DNA from: Vibrio variabilis
GTDB taxonomy: Bacteria; Pseudomonadota; Gammaproteobacteria; Enterobacterales; Vibrionaceae
Length of the DNA: 64,000 nt
NCBI RefSeq assembly: GCF_003263785.1
Contig: NZ_JYJK01000068.1
Coordinates: forward strand, 1-64,000
Direction: 5' to 3'
The position numbers and the translations under genes are program-made. The stretch's first letter is position 1, and each line of letters begins with the position of its first letter. The notes beneath the pieces were generated by a model that made no database searches, was not told the DNA's origin, and was given only the letters and a program-made list of their open reading frames with translations. Below are positions 1 to 9,961 of the stretch, piece by piece.

Positions 1-74
1 GCAGGGGTGGAAGTAAGGGGGCCATTTGTGCTCGTCAATCTTCGGCTAGCGTGAGCTACCCAACTTTGAGATGA

Positions 75-102
75 CGTCATTCCTGCGCAGGCAGGAATCT
101 AA
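75..102. repeat. REP-like palindromic intergenic repeat, copy 1
   Basis: A hairpin with an 8-bp perfect stem (79-86 pairs with 91-98, loop GCAG) flanked by CGTC on the left and CTA on the right. The same flanks and stem edges recur in inverted orientation at 5930-5957. Nothing else recognisable is seen in bases 1-257, which lie downstream of the leftward response-regulator gene. Short palindromes of this kind are common between Vibrio genes; a function is not implied. Confidence 0.45.
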
Positions 103-257
103 CCACCGCGGTACTGACCTGCCACTTAATGCTGAAAGTCGAGTTAAGTGGCGTTGATACACTCGTATTTTTCGAATGACTACTAATGAAAGGTTTTTCG
201 TAACGCATTTTTGCCCCATTATGAGTTACAAACACATTTTAAAGATGCAATATTTGC

Positions 258-958
258 CTACCCACTTCGGTGAGCAAACTTATACCCCACACCATAAACG
301 GAACGAATTGGTGATTCGCCCGTAGAAACTTTACTTACTTTTTTACGAATATTCTTGATGTGAGTGTCGATGTTACGGTCCGAGACATCAGCCGTGTCTG
401 AATAAGCCCGATTTAAAATATCGTCACGGCTGAACACTCGACCTGTGTTCTCAAGAAATAGTTTTAGGATCTTGAACTCTTGGGGAGTTAGGTCAATTAA
501 CGCCCCCTCAAAGCGAACTTCAAACTCAGCAGGCTTCATTTCAAAACCGGATTCGATGATCATCGATGTTTGCTGATTTTTCGTATTTGTCGGTGCTACT
601 CGGCGTAATACCGTTTTAATGCGGGCAATGACTTCACGTGGCTGAACGGTTTGCAGATATAGTCATCCGCTCCAAACTCAAGCCCCAGCAGTCGGTCAAT
701 TTCTTCGCTTTTTGCCGTGATCATAATTATTGGCACCTGAGAAAATGCTCGAACCTGTTTGCATATTTCCATGCCATCGGTATCGGGCAGCATCAAATCA
801 AGCAACATCATATCGACATGGTGTGTCTTGATATAGTTGATGACGTTAGCGCCACTCGCGAGATGTGTTGCTCCAAAGCCACTGTTTTGGCAATACGCCA
901 CCAGAACTTCTGCGATATGAGCTTCATCCTCGATAATCAAAACTTGAGGTCTTGTCAT
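258..958 (-). pseudogene. baeR: BaeR-like OmpR-family response regulator, frame broken
   Basis: Response regulator of the winged-helix OmpR/PhoB family, expected to act as a DNA-binding activator of envelope-stress or efflux genes. The first part (958 down to about 641) is a receiver domain with acidic pocket IIEDE, phospho-acceptor Asp in LLDLMLPDTDG and the switch KPFS. The second part (to 258) is the DNA-binding domain, with LTPQEFKILKLF and RNIDTHIKNIRKK. The frames join if one G is restored at 640-641, giving about 233 residues, the normal family length, and restoring the linker PREVIARIKTVLRR. The phrase IDRLLGLEFGADDYICKP is very close to E. coli BaeR as I recall it. The start overlaps the stop of the sensor-kinase gene by 4 nt, so the two are translationally coupled. 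Confidence 0.8.
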
Positions 959-2364
959 GGGTTGACTTCCTTAAACAGTGGTAATCGGATGGTCACTTTT
1001 AGACCGCCAAATGGTGAATCACTCGCAACAATACTGCCTTGATGCGCATCGGCAATTTGTTGACACAGAGCCAAGCCTAACCCTGATCCGCCATGTTCGC
1101 GGTTTCGAGAGGACTCGACTCGAAAGAAACGCTCGAACAGTTTGTCATGCATCTCAATAGGTACGTTTGGTGCTGAATCTTGTAACACTAGTGTGAGGTT
1201 TTGATCTTCAATCTGAGCAATAAGGTTCACTTGCCCGTTCGCATGCGTATATCGGTAGCTGTTTTCCAACAAATTGGTAAATAGCTGCTTTAGACGGTCA
1301 CTATCACCAAGTACCTGACAATGTGCATTGTTCAGTAGAGGAATTAACGTCGAACAGTCAACGGAGAATGATTTTTGATCGAACTTTGCTTCAAATCCGC
1401 TCAACACTTCAAGTAGCAATTGTGCTGGCTGCACCACCTCTTTTTTATAGGAGAGGCCTCCGACATCGGTGATAGAGAGTTGGTACAAATCGTTAACGAT
1501 GCGGCTTAATGAATCCACCTGATCCACCATCAGTTGAATGCGCTTTTCATCGGCTTGGAAAACGCCATCTTGAATGGCCATCAGTTGCCCACGCATCACG
1601 GTTAATGGTGTTTTGAGTTCGTGCGAAACATCCGACATCCATACCGAGCGGTTAGTTTGATTTTTCTCTAAGGTTTGCGCCAGTATATTCACGTTTTGCG
1701 CCAAATGAGCAATTTCATCCTTGCTTTGCTTTTCAACGCGAACTTGATAATCACCTCGAATCATTCGATAAGTACCGGAGATAAGACGGCTGATAGGTGA
1801 GACCAGATGCCGAGAGAAAACCCACGCAGTAACAAATGATAGAACAACCACAGCAAGTGCGATGGTGTAGTAATTTCTGGTCTGTTTAGCCAGAAACTCA
1901 TTTTCGGCACTATAGCTACTAAGTTGAGCGGGTATGAATGAGAGGTAGCCCACCACATTACCATCATGCAGAATGCGCTGGTTATGGGCTTCTGGGTGAA
2001 GTTCTTTACGCCCGATCACCACCTCTTTATTAGCATCAAAAAGGCTCACTCGTCGTGGTACGTGTAGTAAACGTCCTAAACTGTATTCGCTTTCTGCCTC
2101 TTGTGCTGATTGGTCTACTTTGCGATGAAAGTTAACAATACTCTTCCACAGTGCATCATCTTGCTTTAAAGAGTCCCAGCTTTTTTCTTGGTCGTAAAAC
2201 AGGGTCAGTTGCTCTTGCAGCGCCGCAACATGTTTTAGCTCTTCGGCTTCGACATAATCATTAAAACCCGTTGATAGGTTATGCGTGACCAGCAGCAACA
2301 TTAATCCTACTGATGTAAAGCTCGTCACACAGAAAGCAAAGAAGAATTTGTAGAGTAGTTTCAA
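955..2364 (-). CDS. baeS: BaeS-like sensor histidine kinase
   Basis: Membrane sensor kinase of 469 residues, partner of the response regulator just downstream. It has an N-terminal membrane segment (about residues 8-28), a periplasmic sensor region of about 130 residues, a second membrane segment (about 165-185), a HAMP linker, a HisKA box with phospho-acceptor His in VSHELKTPLTVMRGQL, and a GHKL ATPase domain with N-box NLLENSYRY and G-box GGSGLGLALCQ. The catalytic half resembles E. coli BaeS closely; the sensor region is divergent, so the signal cannot be inferred. It lies 61 nt after macB on the same strand, suggesting a macA-macB-kinase-regulator operon in which the two-component system controls its own efflux pump. 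Confidence 0.82.
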   Translation of the reverse strand: MKLLYKFFFAFCVTSFTSVGLMLLLVTHNLSTGFNDYVEAEELKHVAALQEQLTLFYDQEKSWDSLKQDDALWKSIVNFHRKVDQSAQEAESEYSLGRLLHVPRRVSLFDANKEVVIGRKELHPEAHNQRILHDGNVVGYLSFIPAQLSSYSAENEFLAKQTRNYYTIALAVVVLSFVTAWVFSRHLVSPISRLISGTYRMIRGDYQVRVEKQSKDEIAHLAQNVNILAQTLEKNQTNRSVWMSDVSHELKTPLTVMRGQLMAIQDGVFQADEKRIQLMVDQVDSLSRIVNDLYQLSITDVGGLSYKKEVVQPAQLLLEVLSGFEAKFDQKSFSVDCSTLIPLLNNAHCQVLGDSDRLKQLFTNLLENSYRYTHANGQVNLIAQIEDQNLTLVLQDSAPNVPIEMHDKLFERFFRVESSRNREHGGSGLGLALCQQIADAHQGSIVASDSPFGGLKVTIRLPLFKEVNP

Positions 2365-2425
2365 TGGTCTGTCCTAATCCTAAAGAGAGCTCACCCCATG
2401 CACTATAAGTGATGGGGCTTTGCAT

Positions 2426-4378
2426 TTAATCTCGTGCTAATGCTTCTACTGGGTCTAACTTGGCGGCATTGCTCGCAGGTAGAAATCCAAAGACCACGCC
2501 AATTAGAGTCGAGCAACTGAACGCTGCGATGATAGAGTTTGTTGAATAGATCATTCGAATGTCACTACCCATATACTCTAATGCAAATCCAATAAAGTAA
2601 GCCAAGCCGATTCCCATCAAACCACCTAAAACACAGACTAACACAGCTTCAATCAGAAACTGACGTAAGATGTCAGTTTGTCTAGCTCCAACGGCCATGC
2701 GAATACCTATCTCCCTTGTGCGCTCGGTAACGGATACCAACATAATATTCATCACACCAATTCCGCCTACAACCAATGAGATAAAGGCAATGGCTGAGAT
2801 GAGCATGGTCATGGTGGATGAGGTTTTCTCGATGTTTTGACGAATCGCATCGGTATTGACGGTAAAGAAATCCTCCGCGCCATGACGCGCTTTGATGAGC
2901 GTGATAATCGCCTGTTCAGCTGCCGAGCTTGATACCTCGTCATTGAGTCTTACTGTAATGTCGTTCACAAAGCTTTGATTAAGCAATCGACCCGATACCG
3001 TGGAGTAAGGTAGCCAAACATTCAAGGTATCGCTGCTATTAAGGCTATCTTCTTGCTCTGCTGTGACCCCAATAACGCGCACAGGTAGCTGACCAAGGAA
3101 TATGACCTTCCCTATCGGGTCCTCGTCTTGAAAAACGTCGGTGACGACGTTGGCATCAATGATCGCTACTTGTTCGAGCGAATCGATACTCTCTTGGCTG
3201 AAAAACTGCCCTTGTTCGAGCTCAAGCCCTTTAACTCGAAAGTAGTCTAAACCCACACCCTCAACGCTTCCGGTATGCGCTTCACTGGCATAACGGATGG
3301 CACCATTCGCTCGTACTGTTGGTGTCACGCTATCCACAAAGGCAAAGTTTTCCAGCACTTTGGCATCATCAGCAGTCAGCGTTCGGATACGACCCGAGTG
3401 TTTATCACCCCTACCAGTTCCGGGTTTTATCTCTATTGTGTTGGTACCCATATTTGCCATGTTTTCAAGGATGGTTTGCTGTGAGCCAGTCCCCATTGCC
3501 ACAACTGATACCACTGAGGCGATACCGATGATGATCCCTAACATGGTCAGAAAGGTTCGTAGACGGTTGTTAGACATCGCAAGCAACGCCATCTTAAACG
3601 CCTCTAGATAGCGAAAAATGCTGAGTTGTTTGTTGTTGTGTTCTGGAGTCTCGTTGGTCTCTTTAGTCACAACTGGTGAGCTTGGTTTATCGCGGTTTTG
3701 CTGATCTTGGATGATTTGACCATCTTTGATTTCGATAACTCGGTCAGCAAATGCGGCAACCTTAGGATCGTGGGTAACAAGAATGATGGTATGTCCGTCA
3801 GCGTGAAGCTCTTGGATAAGTTGCATCATCTCTTTGCCACTGTAACTATCGAGCGCACCTGTTGGTTCGTCAGCAAGGATCACATCGCCACCATTGACCA
3901 GTGCTCGGGCAACACTCACACGCTGCTGTTGACCACCACTCAATTGATTGGGCTTGTGATCGAGACGCTCCTCTAAACCCAAGCGAGTAAGTAACTGCTC
4001 AGCTTTTTCACGGCGTTGTTCTTTAGTTGTGTTCGCATACAGTGCGGGGATCTCTGCGTTCTCAAGCGCCGTTAAGTCACTCAGTAGGTGATAGCGCTGG
4101 AAAATAAATCCGAAGTTTTCTCGTCTTAATTGTGCAAGCTGATCAGCATCCATATTTGAAACATCCTGACCATCAATCAGATAATGCCCTTGGGAGGGCT
4201 TATCAAGACAACCAAGAATGTTCATCAACGTCGATTTGCCTGAGCCAGAAGCGCCAATAATCGCCACCATCTCGCCTCGATTGATCGTCAGGTCAATGTT
4301 ATTCAGCACAGTAAGAGCTTGATCGCCAGATTGGAATGCTCGGCTCACACCTTTGATTTCTAATAGTGGATTATTCAT
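2426..4378 (-). CDS. macB: MacB-type ABC efflux ATPase/permease
   Basis: 650-residue fusion of ATPase and permease, the usual MacB length. The N-terminal nucleotide-binding domain has Walker A GASGSGKST, signature LSGGQQQRVSVARAL and Walker B ILADEPTGALD. It is followed by a membrane segment (about residue 275), a large periplasmic MacB_PCD domain (about 300-510) and three C-terminal FtsX-type membrane segments. MacB homodimers work as mechanotransmission pumps with MacA and an outer-membrane TolC channel, exporting macrolides, peptides or enterotoxins from the periplasm. The start lies 3 nt after the macA stop. The substrate is not deducible, and other MacB-family exporters have the same architecture. 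Confidence 0.9.
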   Translation of the reverse strand: MNNPLLEIKGVSRAFQSGDQALTVLNNIDLTINRGEMVAIIGASGSGKSTLMNILGCLDKPSQGHYLIDGQDVSNMDADQLAQLRRENFGFIFQRYHLLSDLTALENAEIPALYANTTKEQRREKAEQLLTRLGLEERLDHKPNQLSGGQQQRVSVARALVNGGDVILADEPTGALDSYSGKEMMQLIQELHADGHTIILVTHDPKVAAFADRVIEIKDGQIIQDQQNRDKPSSPVVTKETNETPEHNNKQLSIFRYLEAFKMALLAMSNNRLRTFLTMLGIIIGIASVVSVVAMGTGSQQTILENMANMGTNTIEIKPGTGRGDKHSGRIRTLTADDAKVLENFAFVDSVTPTVRANGAIRYASEAHTGSVEGVGLDYFRVKGLELEQGQFFSQESIDSLEQVAIIDANVVTDVFQDEDPIGKVIFLGQLPVRVIGVTAEQEDSLNSSDTLNVWLPYSTVSGRLLNQSFVNDITVRLNDEVSSSAAEQAIITLIKARHGAEDFFTVNTDAIRQNIEKTSSTMTMLISAIAFISLVVGGIGVMNIMLVSVTERTREIGIRMAVGARQTDILRQFLIEAVLVCVLGGLMGIGLAYFIGFALEYMGSDIRMIYSTNSIIAAFSCSTLIGVVFGFLPASNAAKLDPVEALARD

Positions 4379-4381
4379 GGC

Positions 4382-5571
4382 TTACATTCTCATTGGACCT
4401 TGGTTAACTGGACCACGCATTGGCATATTGCTCGTTGCGTTTGATGACGCTTGACCAATAACCACTTTATCTCCCTCTTGAAGACCGGATGTGATTTCGG
4501 CATAAACTTTGTTGTTGAGCCCAACTTCAACGTTTCTTAGCTCCACTTTGTCACCCTGCATAACCGGCACTTGATAACCCTCTTTGCCAGTGCTTTGCAG
4601 AATTTGAGCAGGGATCACCAAAGCATCATCGGCACTATCAAGAACAATTGATACCTGAGCCGTCATGCCAATGCGTAAGAGTCTGTCTGGGTTTTGCACC
4701 TCGAAGCGTGCGTTGTAATAGATCGCATCGCTATCACCAATTTCTAGATTGCTATCATCACCATTCATTAAAGTCGGCCCCGGCTCAATCGATCGTAATA
4801 CACCACTAAAACGAGTGTCGGACGCACCAAGAATCGAAAAGTAAGCCTGTTGCCCCTCACTGACATGAATGACATCCGCCTCAGAAATTTGAGCGCGAAC
4901 CACCATGGTATCGAGGTCGGCAATCTCAACAATCGATGGTGTAGATTGATTGGTGTTGACCGTTTGCCCTTCCTCTACTGAAACGTACACCACGGTGCCA
5001 CTCATCGGCGCATCAATTGTGGTGTAGCTCAGATTTAGGCGAGCAGTATCGACGTTGATTTCGGCTTTCTGTTTTTCTGCCACTAACTGGTCTAACTCAG
5101 CTTGATAGATGGTAAGTTCTGCTTCGGCACTGTCGTAATCTGCTTGTGATGACGCCTTATTACTTAGCATCGACTTGTAGCGCTCAAAGGTGGAGGTAGA
5201 TTGCTTGATCATGGCTTGTTTAGCGCGAATTTGTGCTCGATAGAGTCGAGTGAAGCAATTGCGTTCTTGAGCTCATTTTGTTGAGTGAGATTGTCTATCT
5301 GCGCGATCAGTTCGCCTTGCTGGACTTCTTGGCCTAACTCGACAGCAATTTGTTCAACTTCTCCCGAGACTTGAGCACCGACGTTAACCAATTTGTTTGG
5401 GTAAAGTACGCCATTGGTCAACACGACATCCTCGATGTTGCCTTTGCGAACCGTGTCAGTGGTGTACACCATCTCTTGTTGAGCGTTCTGAGCTTGGTAG
5501 TAGTATGCTCCGCTCCCGATAGAACCAATCATCAAGCATGTGATAATCGCTTTGGTCAATTTTTTCATCAT
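4382..5571 (-). pseudogene. macA: MacA-like periplasmic adaptor, frame broken
   Basis: Membrane-fusion (adaptor) protein that links MacB to TolC. The chosen start (Met at 5571) follows AGGGGAT and opens an N-terminal anchor segment (MMKKLTKAIITCLMIGSI). Next come the first half of the biotinyl-lipoyl fold (GAQVSGEVEQIAVELGQEVQ), a coiled-coil hairpin, the second lipoyl half (TIDAPMSGTVVYVSVEEGQTV), a beta-barrel and the membrane-proximal domain. The frame breaks at about 5237; restoring one T there gives SIEAQIRAKQAM and a 396-residue protein of normal MacA length. It is the first gene of the leftward operon, with its stop 3 nt before macB. Confidence 0.82.
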
Positions 5572-6105
5572 ATCCCCTAAAAGGTTAAGTCGGCTGAACG
5601 AACGTTGCTTGATTGATGATGAAATAATAACGAACAAAGATAGGGGAAAAATGAAGCAAGAAATGATTTTAACCTACTGAATAATATCAGCTAATCTGAA
5701 TTGTGAAGAGATAATGAAGATTGTAGTCGCTATGAGGTTTGCATTGAGGCTCTAGAAAGTATCTGCTACGACTAACTGAAAGATTAGACGCTGTTATCTG
5801 GTATTGAATGCACAAAACTTTCCCTTAAATTATCTCTGTCCATTACTGTGCCGACATTGACCAGCTAGCATGCTTTTGTCCAAAAATGAGCTAACAAGAG
5901 CTCCTCAAACATCTGACATACGCGTCGAGTAGATTCCGCATCAAGTGCGGAATGACGAAGTCTTTGGCGGTAGTGGCAAAGGTATAGCGATGACAGGCAG
6001 AGCCACACTTACCATTAATTACCCTTCCCCCTGCCGTTTTGCTCCCTTTCCCGCTAGAATACCCCCATCACAACCCACTCACTTTCCGAATCAATAAGGA
6101 ATGCC
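5572..6105. other. intergenic region between macA and the PRPP-synthetase-like gene
   Basis: About 530 bases between two divergent genes, presumably holding the promoters for both. Apart from the palindromic repeat at 5930-5957 I see no convincing ORF, operator or RNA gene. Confidence 0.5.
5930..5957. repeat. REP-like palindromic intergenic repeat, copy 2
   Basis: Hairpin with arms ATTCCGCA (5933-5940) and TGCGGAAT (5946-5953), loop TCAAG, followed by GACG. It is the inverted-orientation counterpart of the repeat at 75-102: both read CGTCATTCC, variable tip, GGAATCTA. Confidence 0.45.
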
Positions 6106-7320
6106 ATGAGCAGCCAAAATCCACTATCTAGCGATATAGTGATTGTCAGTAACTCTTCCGATAACCCGTTTGCCATTGATGTCGCTTATGCGATGGGGCA
6201 GCATGAGGACATCTCTGATGTCATCAGTATGAAGCACTTCATGAATACCGAATTTTGCCCGCGCTTCATCTCTGATGAGGACGATATGGACAATATAGGT
6301 AATAGCTTAGAAGGTAAGACGGTTATCATCGTCAGCACCGGTAATCTTGTGACGAGTCGTCAAGAGCTAGCCATGCACAACTTTATTATTGCCCGTGCTG
6401 CGAAAGAAAACGGTGCGAGTCGTGTGGTGTTGGTGGAGCCAGATTTGTTCTTTTCTGCACAAGATCGTGGCGCGCGTCCTGAGCTTGGTGATACGGGTGG
6501 TGAGCGCTCTGTGTCGGACATTAAGAAATTTGATGGTCAGCCGTTTACCGCGCAGCTTTACGCGCAGTTGTTGAAATTGTCTGGTGTTGATGATGTGGTA
6601 ACGGTACATAACCACTCAGATTCCGTGCAAAAGATGTTCAGCGATGTATTTGGTGGCCGATTCTATAACCTTATTCCTTATCAGATTTACGCGCATTACC
6701 TGCTTAACTCTAACATCTTGAATTACGGTCCAGATGGCGAAGGTTTGGTACTTTGTGCGCCAGACAAAGGGGCACGTGATTTCGTTAAAGAGATGTACAA
6801 CCGAATTGGTTTGAGCAAAGCCAAATTCATCATGTTGGATAAAGAGCGCACAGCTGAACGCAAAGTTGAAATTACTCTGCACAAAGAGAGTGAAGACACC
6901 TTCGAGGGGCTAGAAAATTCCAGCATCGTGCTGTTTGACGACATGGTTCGCACCGGTTCAACCGTGGTGAAATCGTGCCAGTTCCTGCAGCAGCTTAAAC
7001 CTGAGAACATGGTGTTTACCGTCTCTCATTTCTACGCCAGTACCGAAGGTCGTGAGCGTATGTCTCATCCTGCATTAGGCGAGATTCTGACGCTGAATAC
7101 TATGCCGACCATTCTTAACCGCGATGAGCAAGGTCGCCTGCGTAAGAAGATGGTAGTACTCAAGATTGAGAAGTACTTAGCTCAGGAGCTAAGCAAGATC
7201 TTAGACATCCCGCAGCGTTTGGAAGAAGAAAATCCATACAAGATCGATATGTCTTCTAAGAACCCGCGTTTCCAGCGCAAGATTTGGTTCTCTGATCAGC
7301 TGTCTGAGCTGAAACGCTAA
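6106..7320 (+). CDS. divergent PRPP-synthetase-like phosphoribosyl protein
   Basis: 404-residue protein with the two-domain fold of ribose-phosphate pyrophosphokinases. The N-terminal half keeps a version of the catalytic loop (FFSAQDRGARPE where housekeeping enzymes have YARQDRKAR). The C-terminal half has a PRPP-binding loop, VLFDDMVRTGSTV, in place of DDMIDTGGT. It is about 90 residues longer than housekeeping Prs (about 315) and carries an extra C-terminal tail (about 350-404). The true prs gene is therefore probably elsewhere, and this paralogue may make PRPP, use another pentose phosphate, or act as a regulator. The gene stands alone behind a long leader and ends in a shared bidirectional terminator. 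Confidence 0.7.
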   Translation: MSSQNPLSSDIVIVSNSSDNPFAIDVAYAMGQHEDISDVISMKHFMNTEFCPRFISDEDDMDNIGNSLEGKTVIIVSTGNLVTSRQELAMHNFIIARAAKENGASRVVLVEPDLFFSAQDRGARPELGDTGGERSVSDIKKFDGQPFTAQLYAQLLKLSGVDDVVTVHNHSDSVQKMFSDVFGGRFYNLIPYQIYAHYLLNSNILNYGPDGEGLVLCAPDKGARDFVKEMYNRIGLSKAKFIMLDKERTAERKVEITLHKESEDTFEGLENSSIVLFDDMVRTGSTVVKSCQFLQQLKPENMVFTVSHFYASTEGRERMSHPALGEILTLNTMPTILNRDEQGRLRKKMVVLKIEKYLAQELSKILDIPQRLEEENPYKIDMSSKNPRFQRKIWFSDQLSELKR

Positions 7321-7367
7321 CCAGCGCATTCACTTGATTTAGTAAAGCGATAGATTCGCTATTTTGT

Positions 7368-7398
7368 AACGGCACATTCCGATAAAGAGTGTGCCGTT
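7368..7398. terminator. bidirectional terminator
   Basis: Inverted repeat AACGGCACA (7368-7376) and TGTGCCGTT (7390-7398), followed by a T-rich stretch on the plus strand. It sits between two convergent genes and touches the stop codon of the DUF808 gene. Confidence 0.65.
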
Positions 7399-8327
7399 TA
7401 TTTATTTTTGAACGCCATAAAACCTTGGTGCAGCGCAAAACAGACCGCGCCAAGGACAGCGCCACTTGCGAGATGAATCATGCTGGCACCAATACTTTCC
7501 CAAAATAGATCCAGGCTAGGGATATGATTAAAGGTGTCCGCTTGAGCGGCGCTTAAGTGTTCTAGCCAGGGTAGGGCGTGGGCGATAATACCACCGCCAA
7601 CTAGGAACATAGCGATAGTGCCGACAATGCCCAGTGCTTTCATCAACCACGGAGCAAACTGCAGCAGACCCATGCCTATCTTTTGTTTTATCGAACTCTT
7701 GTTAGGGTTGTTATTGATAAGCCATAGCCCAGCATCATCAAGTTTGACGATGATCGCCACCAAACCGTAAACACCAGCGGTGACTAATACTGCTACCACA
7801 CTTAAACCTATCGCTTGCATGGTAAGAGACTGTGCCATCATAGTGCCCAGTGCAATCACCACTATTTCAGCAGAGAGAATAAAGTCGGTGCGAACGGCGC
7901 CTTTCACCTTTTGTTTTTCGTAGTCAGCGAGCTCTTCTTCACTCATGGTGAGAGCTGGATGACTGCTGCTTGATACTGAGGTTTCACCGCGATGGCTCCA
8001 CCAATGATGTACTTTCTCAAAGCCTTCATAGCAGAGAAAGGCGCCTCCAAGGGTGAGTAGGGGAGTTATAAGCCAAGGGGCAACTAAGCTAATCAAAAGT
8101 GCTGCTGGCACTAAGATGACTTTATTAAGTAGTGAGCCTTTCGCTACCGCCCAGACTACTGGTAGTTCACGCTCTGTAGAGACGCCGCTGACTTGCTCTG
8201 CGTTGACCGCTAGGTCGTCACCGAGCACGCCAGCGGTCTTCTTTACCGCGACTTTGGACATGACAGCCACATCGTCCATCAGTACAGCAATATCATCAAT
8301 AAGCGTCAGTAAACTTGCGCCAGCCAT
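7398..8327 (-). CDS. yedI: DUF808 inner-membrane protein (YedI family)
   Basis: 309-residue membrane protein matching E. coli YedI/DUF808, recognised by the N-terminal MAGASLLTLIDDIAVLMDDV and the following KKTAGVLGDDLAVNA. It has several hydrophobic segments: about residues 75-100, 150-195, 225-255 and near the C-terminus. The biochemical function of the family is unknown. Monocistronic, convergent with the PRPP-synthetase-like gene. Confidence 0.82.
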   Translation of the reverse strand: MAGASLLTLIDDIAVLMDDVAVMSKVAVKKTAGVLGDDLAVNAEQVSGVSTERELPVVWAVAKGSLLNKVILVPAALLISLVAPWLITPLLTLGGAFLCYEGFEKVHHWWSHRGETSVSSSSHPALTMSEEELADYEKQKVKGAVRTDFILSAEIVVIALGTMMAQSLTMQAIGLSVVAVLVTAGVYGLVAIIVKLDDAGLWLINNNPNKSSIKQKIGMGLLQFAPWLMKALGIVGTIAMFLVGGGIIAHALPWLEHLSAAQADTFNHIPSLDLFWESIGASMIHLASGAVLGAVCFALHQGFMAFKNK

Positions 8328-8391
8328 GGAGAGGTTCCTTTAAGTACTATTTACCTGTTTTCCATGGCTTTAGTGTAGTTGATGTTAAATG

Positions 8392-9044
8392 CTAGGCACA
8401 GACTTCTTCGCCTGCTTCATCTTCCATCACGATATCCGTCTCTGAGCTTGCCTCTGCAAGCCATCGTAAAATCGCCGCGCTCGAGAGGACTTTGTCTTGA
8501 TAGCGCTTTGCAGGCTCAGATAGCTCGATGCCATAGGTTCTAAATCTGAGTGCAACGGGGCATACATAGCGTCAGCAATAGACCAGTCGCCAAATAGCCA
8601 TTGTTCTGGGTATTGACTCATTTGCTCCGACCACATTTCATCGATTCGTTTGATATCCGCACCAGCAGCCTCACTCAAGTCAACTATGCGACGCGCGCGG
8701 CAGTTCATGGGTAGCTCATTACGAAGCGCCATAAAACCTGAGTGCATTTCACTGACTACGGCTCGTGCTTTGGCGCGCTCGAGGATAGACGCTGGCCAGC
8801 AACGACCGTCAAGATACCGCTCGTTGACATACTCCATGATGGCGAGTGAATCCCAAGTAGTGATATCGGAGTCGACAAGGGCAGGTACTTTGGCCGTTGG
8901 AGTGACTTCGGCGAGTGTTTGATAAAACTCGGGAGTGAATAGAGTCAGCTTTTCCACTTCCACATTTACATTGTTTTGAGCAAAGATAAGCCAGGCTCGT
9001 AGTGACCAACTCGAGTAGTTTTGGTTTGCAATATACAGTCTCAT
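8392..9044 (-). pseudogene. glutathione S-transferase family protein, frame broken
   Basis: GST-fold protein: N-terminal thioredoxin-like domain (MRLYIANQNYSSWSLRAWL, with the cis-Pro region TAKVPALVD) and an alpha-helical C-terminal domain (WLFGDWSIADAMYAP). It resembles the YfcF/YibF-like bacterial GSTs; the substrate is unknown. Near 8556 one C is missing (CC to C). Restoring it continues the frame through ALRFRTYGIELSEPAKRYQD to a stop at 8392, giving 217 residues. Without repair the C-terminal helices are scrambled. It is divergent from the LysR-family gene 106 bp away, a common arrangement for a regulator and its target. Confidence 0.75.
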
Positions 9045-9150
9045 GTCGCCTCCTTTCTGGTTTGATTTTCATCATAATCAATGGTTTGATGGGTGACTAA
9101 CGCATAGTTTTAATGAGTGCCATCAATGGAATCGATGGGTGGAGAGAGAT

Positions 9151-9961
9151 ATGGATATTGAAGCGCTACGCAGTTATCTGGCCTTTTCGGAAACGGGCAG
9201 TTTTACTCGGGCAGCGAAACAGATCAATCGAACGCAGTCGGCATTTAGCGCCAGATGAAGAAGCTAGAAAGCGAAGCGGGGACGCCACTGTTTGAGCGTC
9301 AGGGACGTAATATGATGCTCACAGAAGCAGGGCTTGCTCTAAAAGCACATGCGGAGCAAATCTTGGCGCTGCATGATAAAGCGTTGCATCAAGTGCAGAA
9401 GTATCAAAACAAAACCTCACTCAGGCTCGGCTGCCCCGAAGATTACAATGAAACCATTCTTCCAAAAGTGATCAGTGCCATCACTAAAACGGAGCCGACG
9501 TGCTCTGTTCAAGTCTATTCTCAGCCAGTGTGGTGCTAAGAGAGTGGCTCGATGAAGGAAAAATCGATGCAGCGATAGTGACAAGAGCACCAGACAGTGA
9601 AGAGGGCTATTGGCTTGAGTCCGATCATGGAGTGTGGATTGCTGCTGAGAATTTTGATGTCTCTCAAAGGCCGCTGCCTTTAGTTCTATTTCAAACCGAT
9701 TGTAAATACCATGCTGCTGCCATTGATAGTTTGGCGAAACGCAGTGTGGATCATCAACTTATCGCATGCTGCAATACGGCATCCGCCCAGCGGTCGTTGG
9801 TTTCTGCAGGACTTGGCATCGGGGCGATGGGGCAACTAAGCGTAAACAAGGATGTCGTTGTACTAGACAACATGCCACCACTGCCAAATGTCGACATAGT
9901 GCTACTCACAGGAGCGACTGCACACCCTTTGATAACGCAGTTATTTATTGCTGAAATTTAG
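9151..9961 (+). pseudogene. LysR-family transcriptional regulator, frame broken twice
   Basis: LysR-type regulator: N-terminal winged helix (MDIEALRSYLAFSETGSFTR, AAKQINRTQSAFSAQMKKLE, LFERQGRNMMLTEAG), then a substrate-binding-like effector domain (from about residue 90, LRLGCPEDYNETILPKVI). Two single-base losses of C, at about 9253 and 9526, break the frame; repairing both gives 270 residues, slightly short for the family. The start at 9151 follows GGAGAGAGAT. Divergently arranged with the GST gene, which it may control. The effector cannot be predicted. Confidence 0.78.

Noticed and set aside
9045-9150. Possible riboswitch or leader between the GST and LysR genes
   Set aside because: Only 106 bp with no stable hairpin or conserved motif; a simple divergent promoter is enough.
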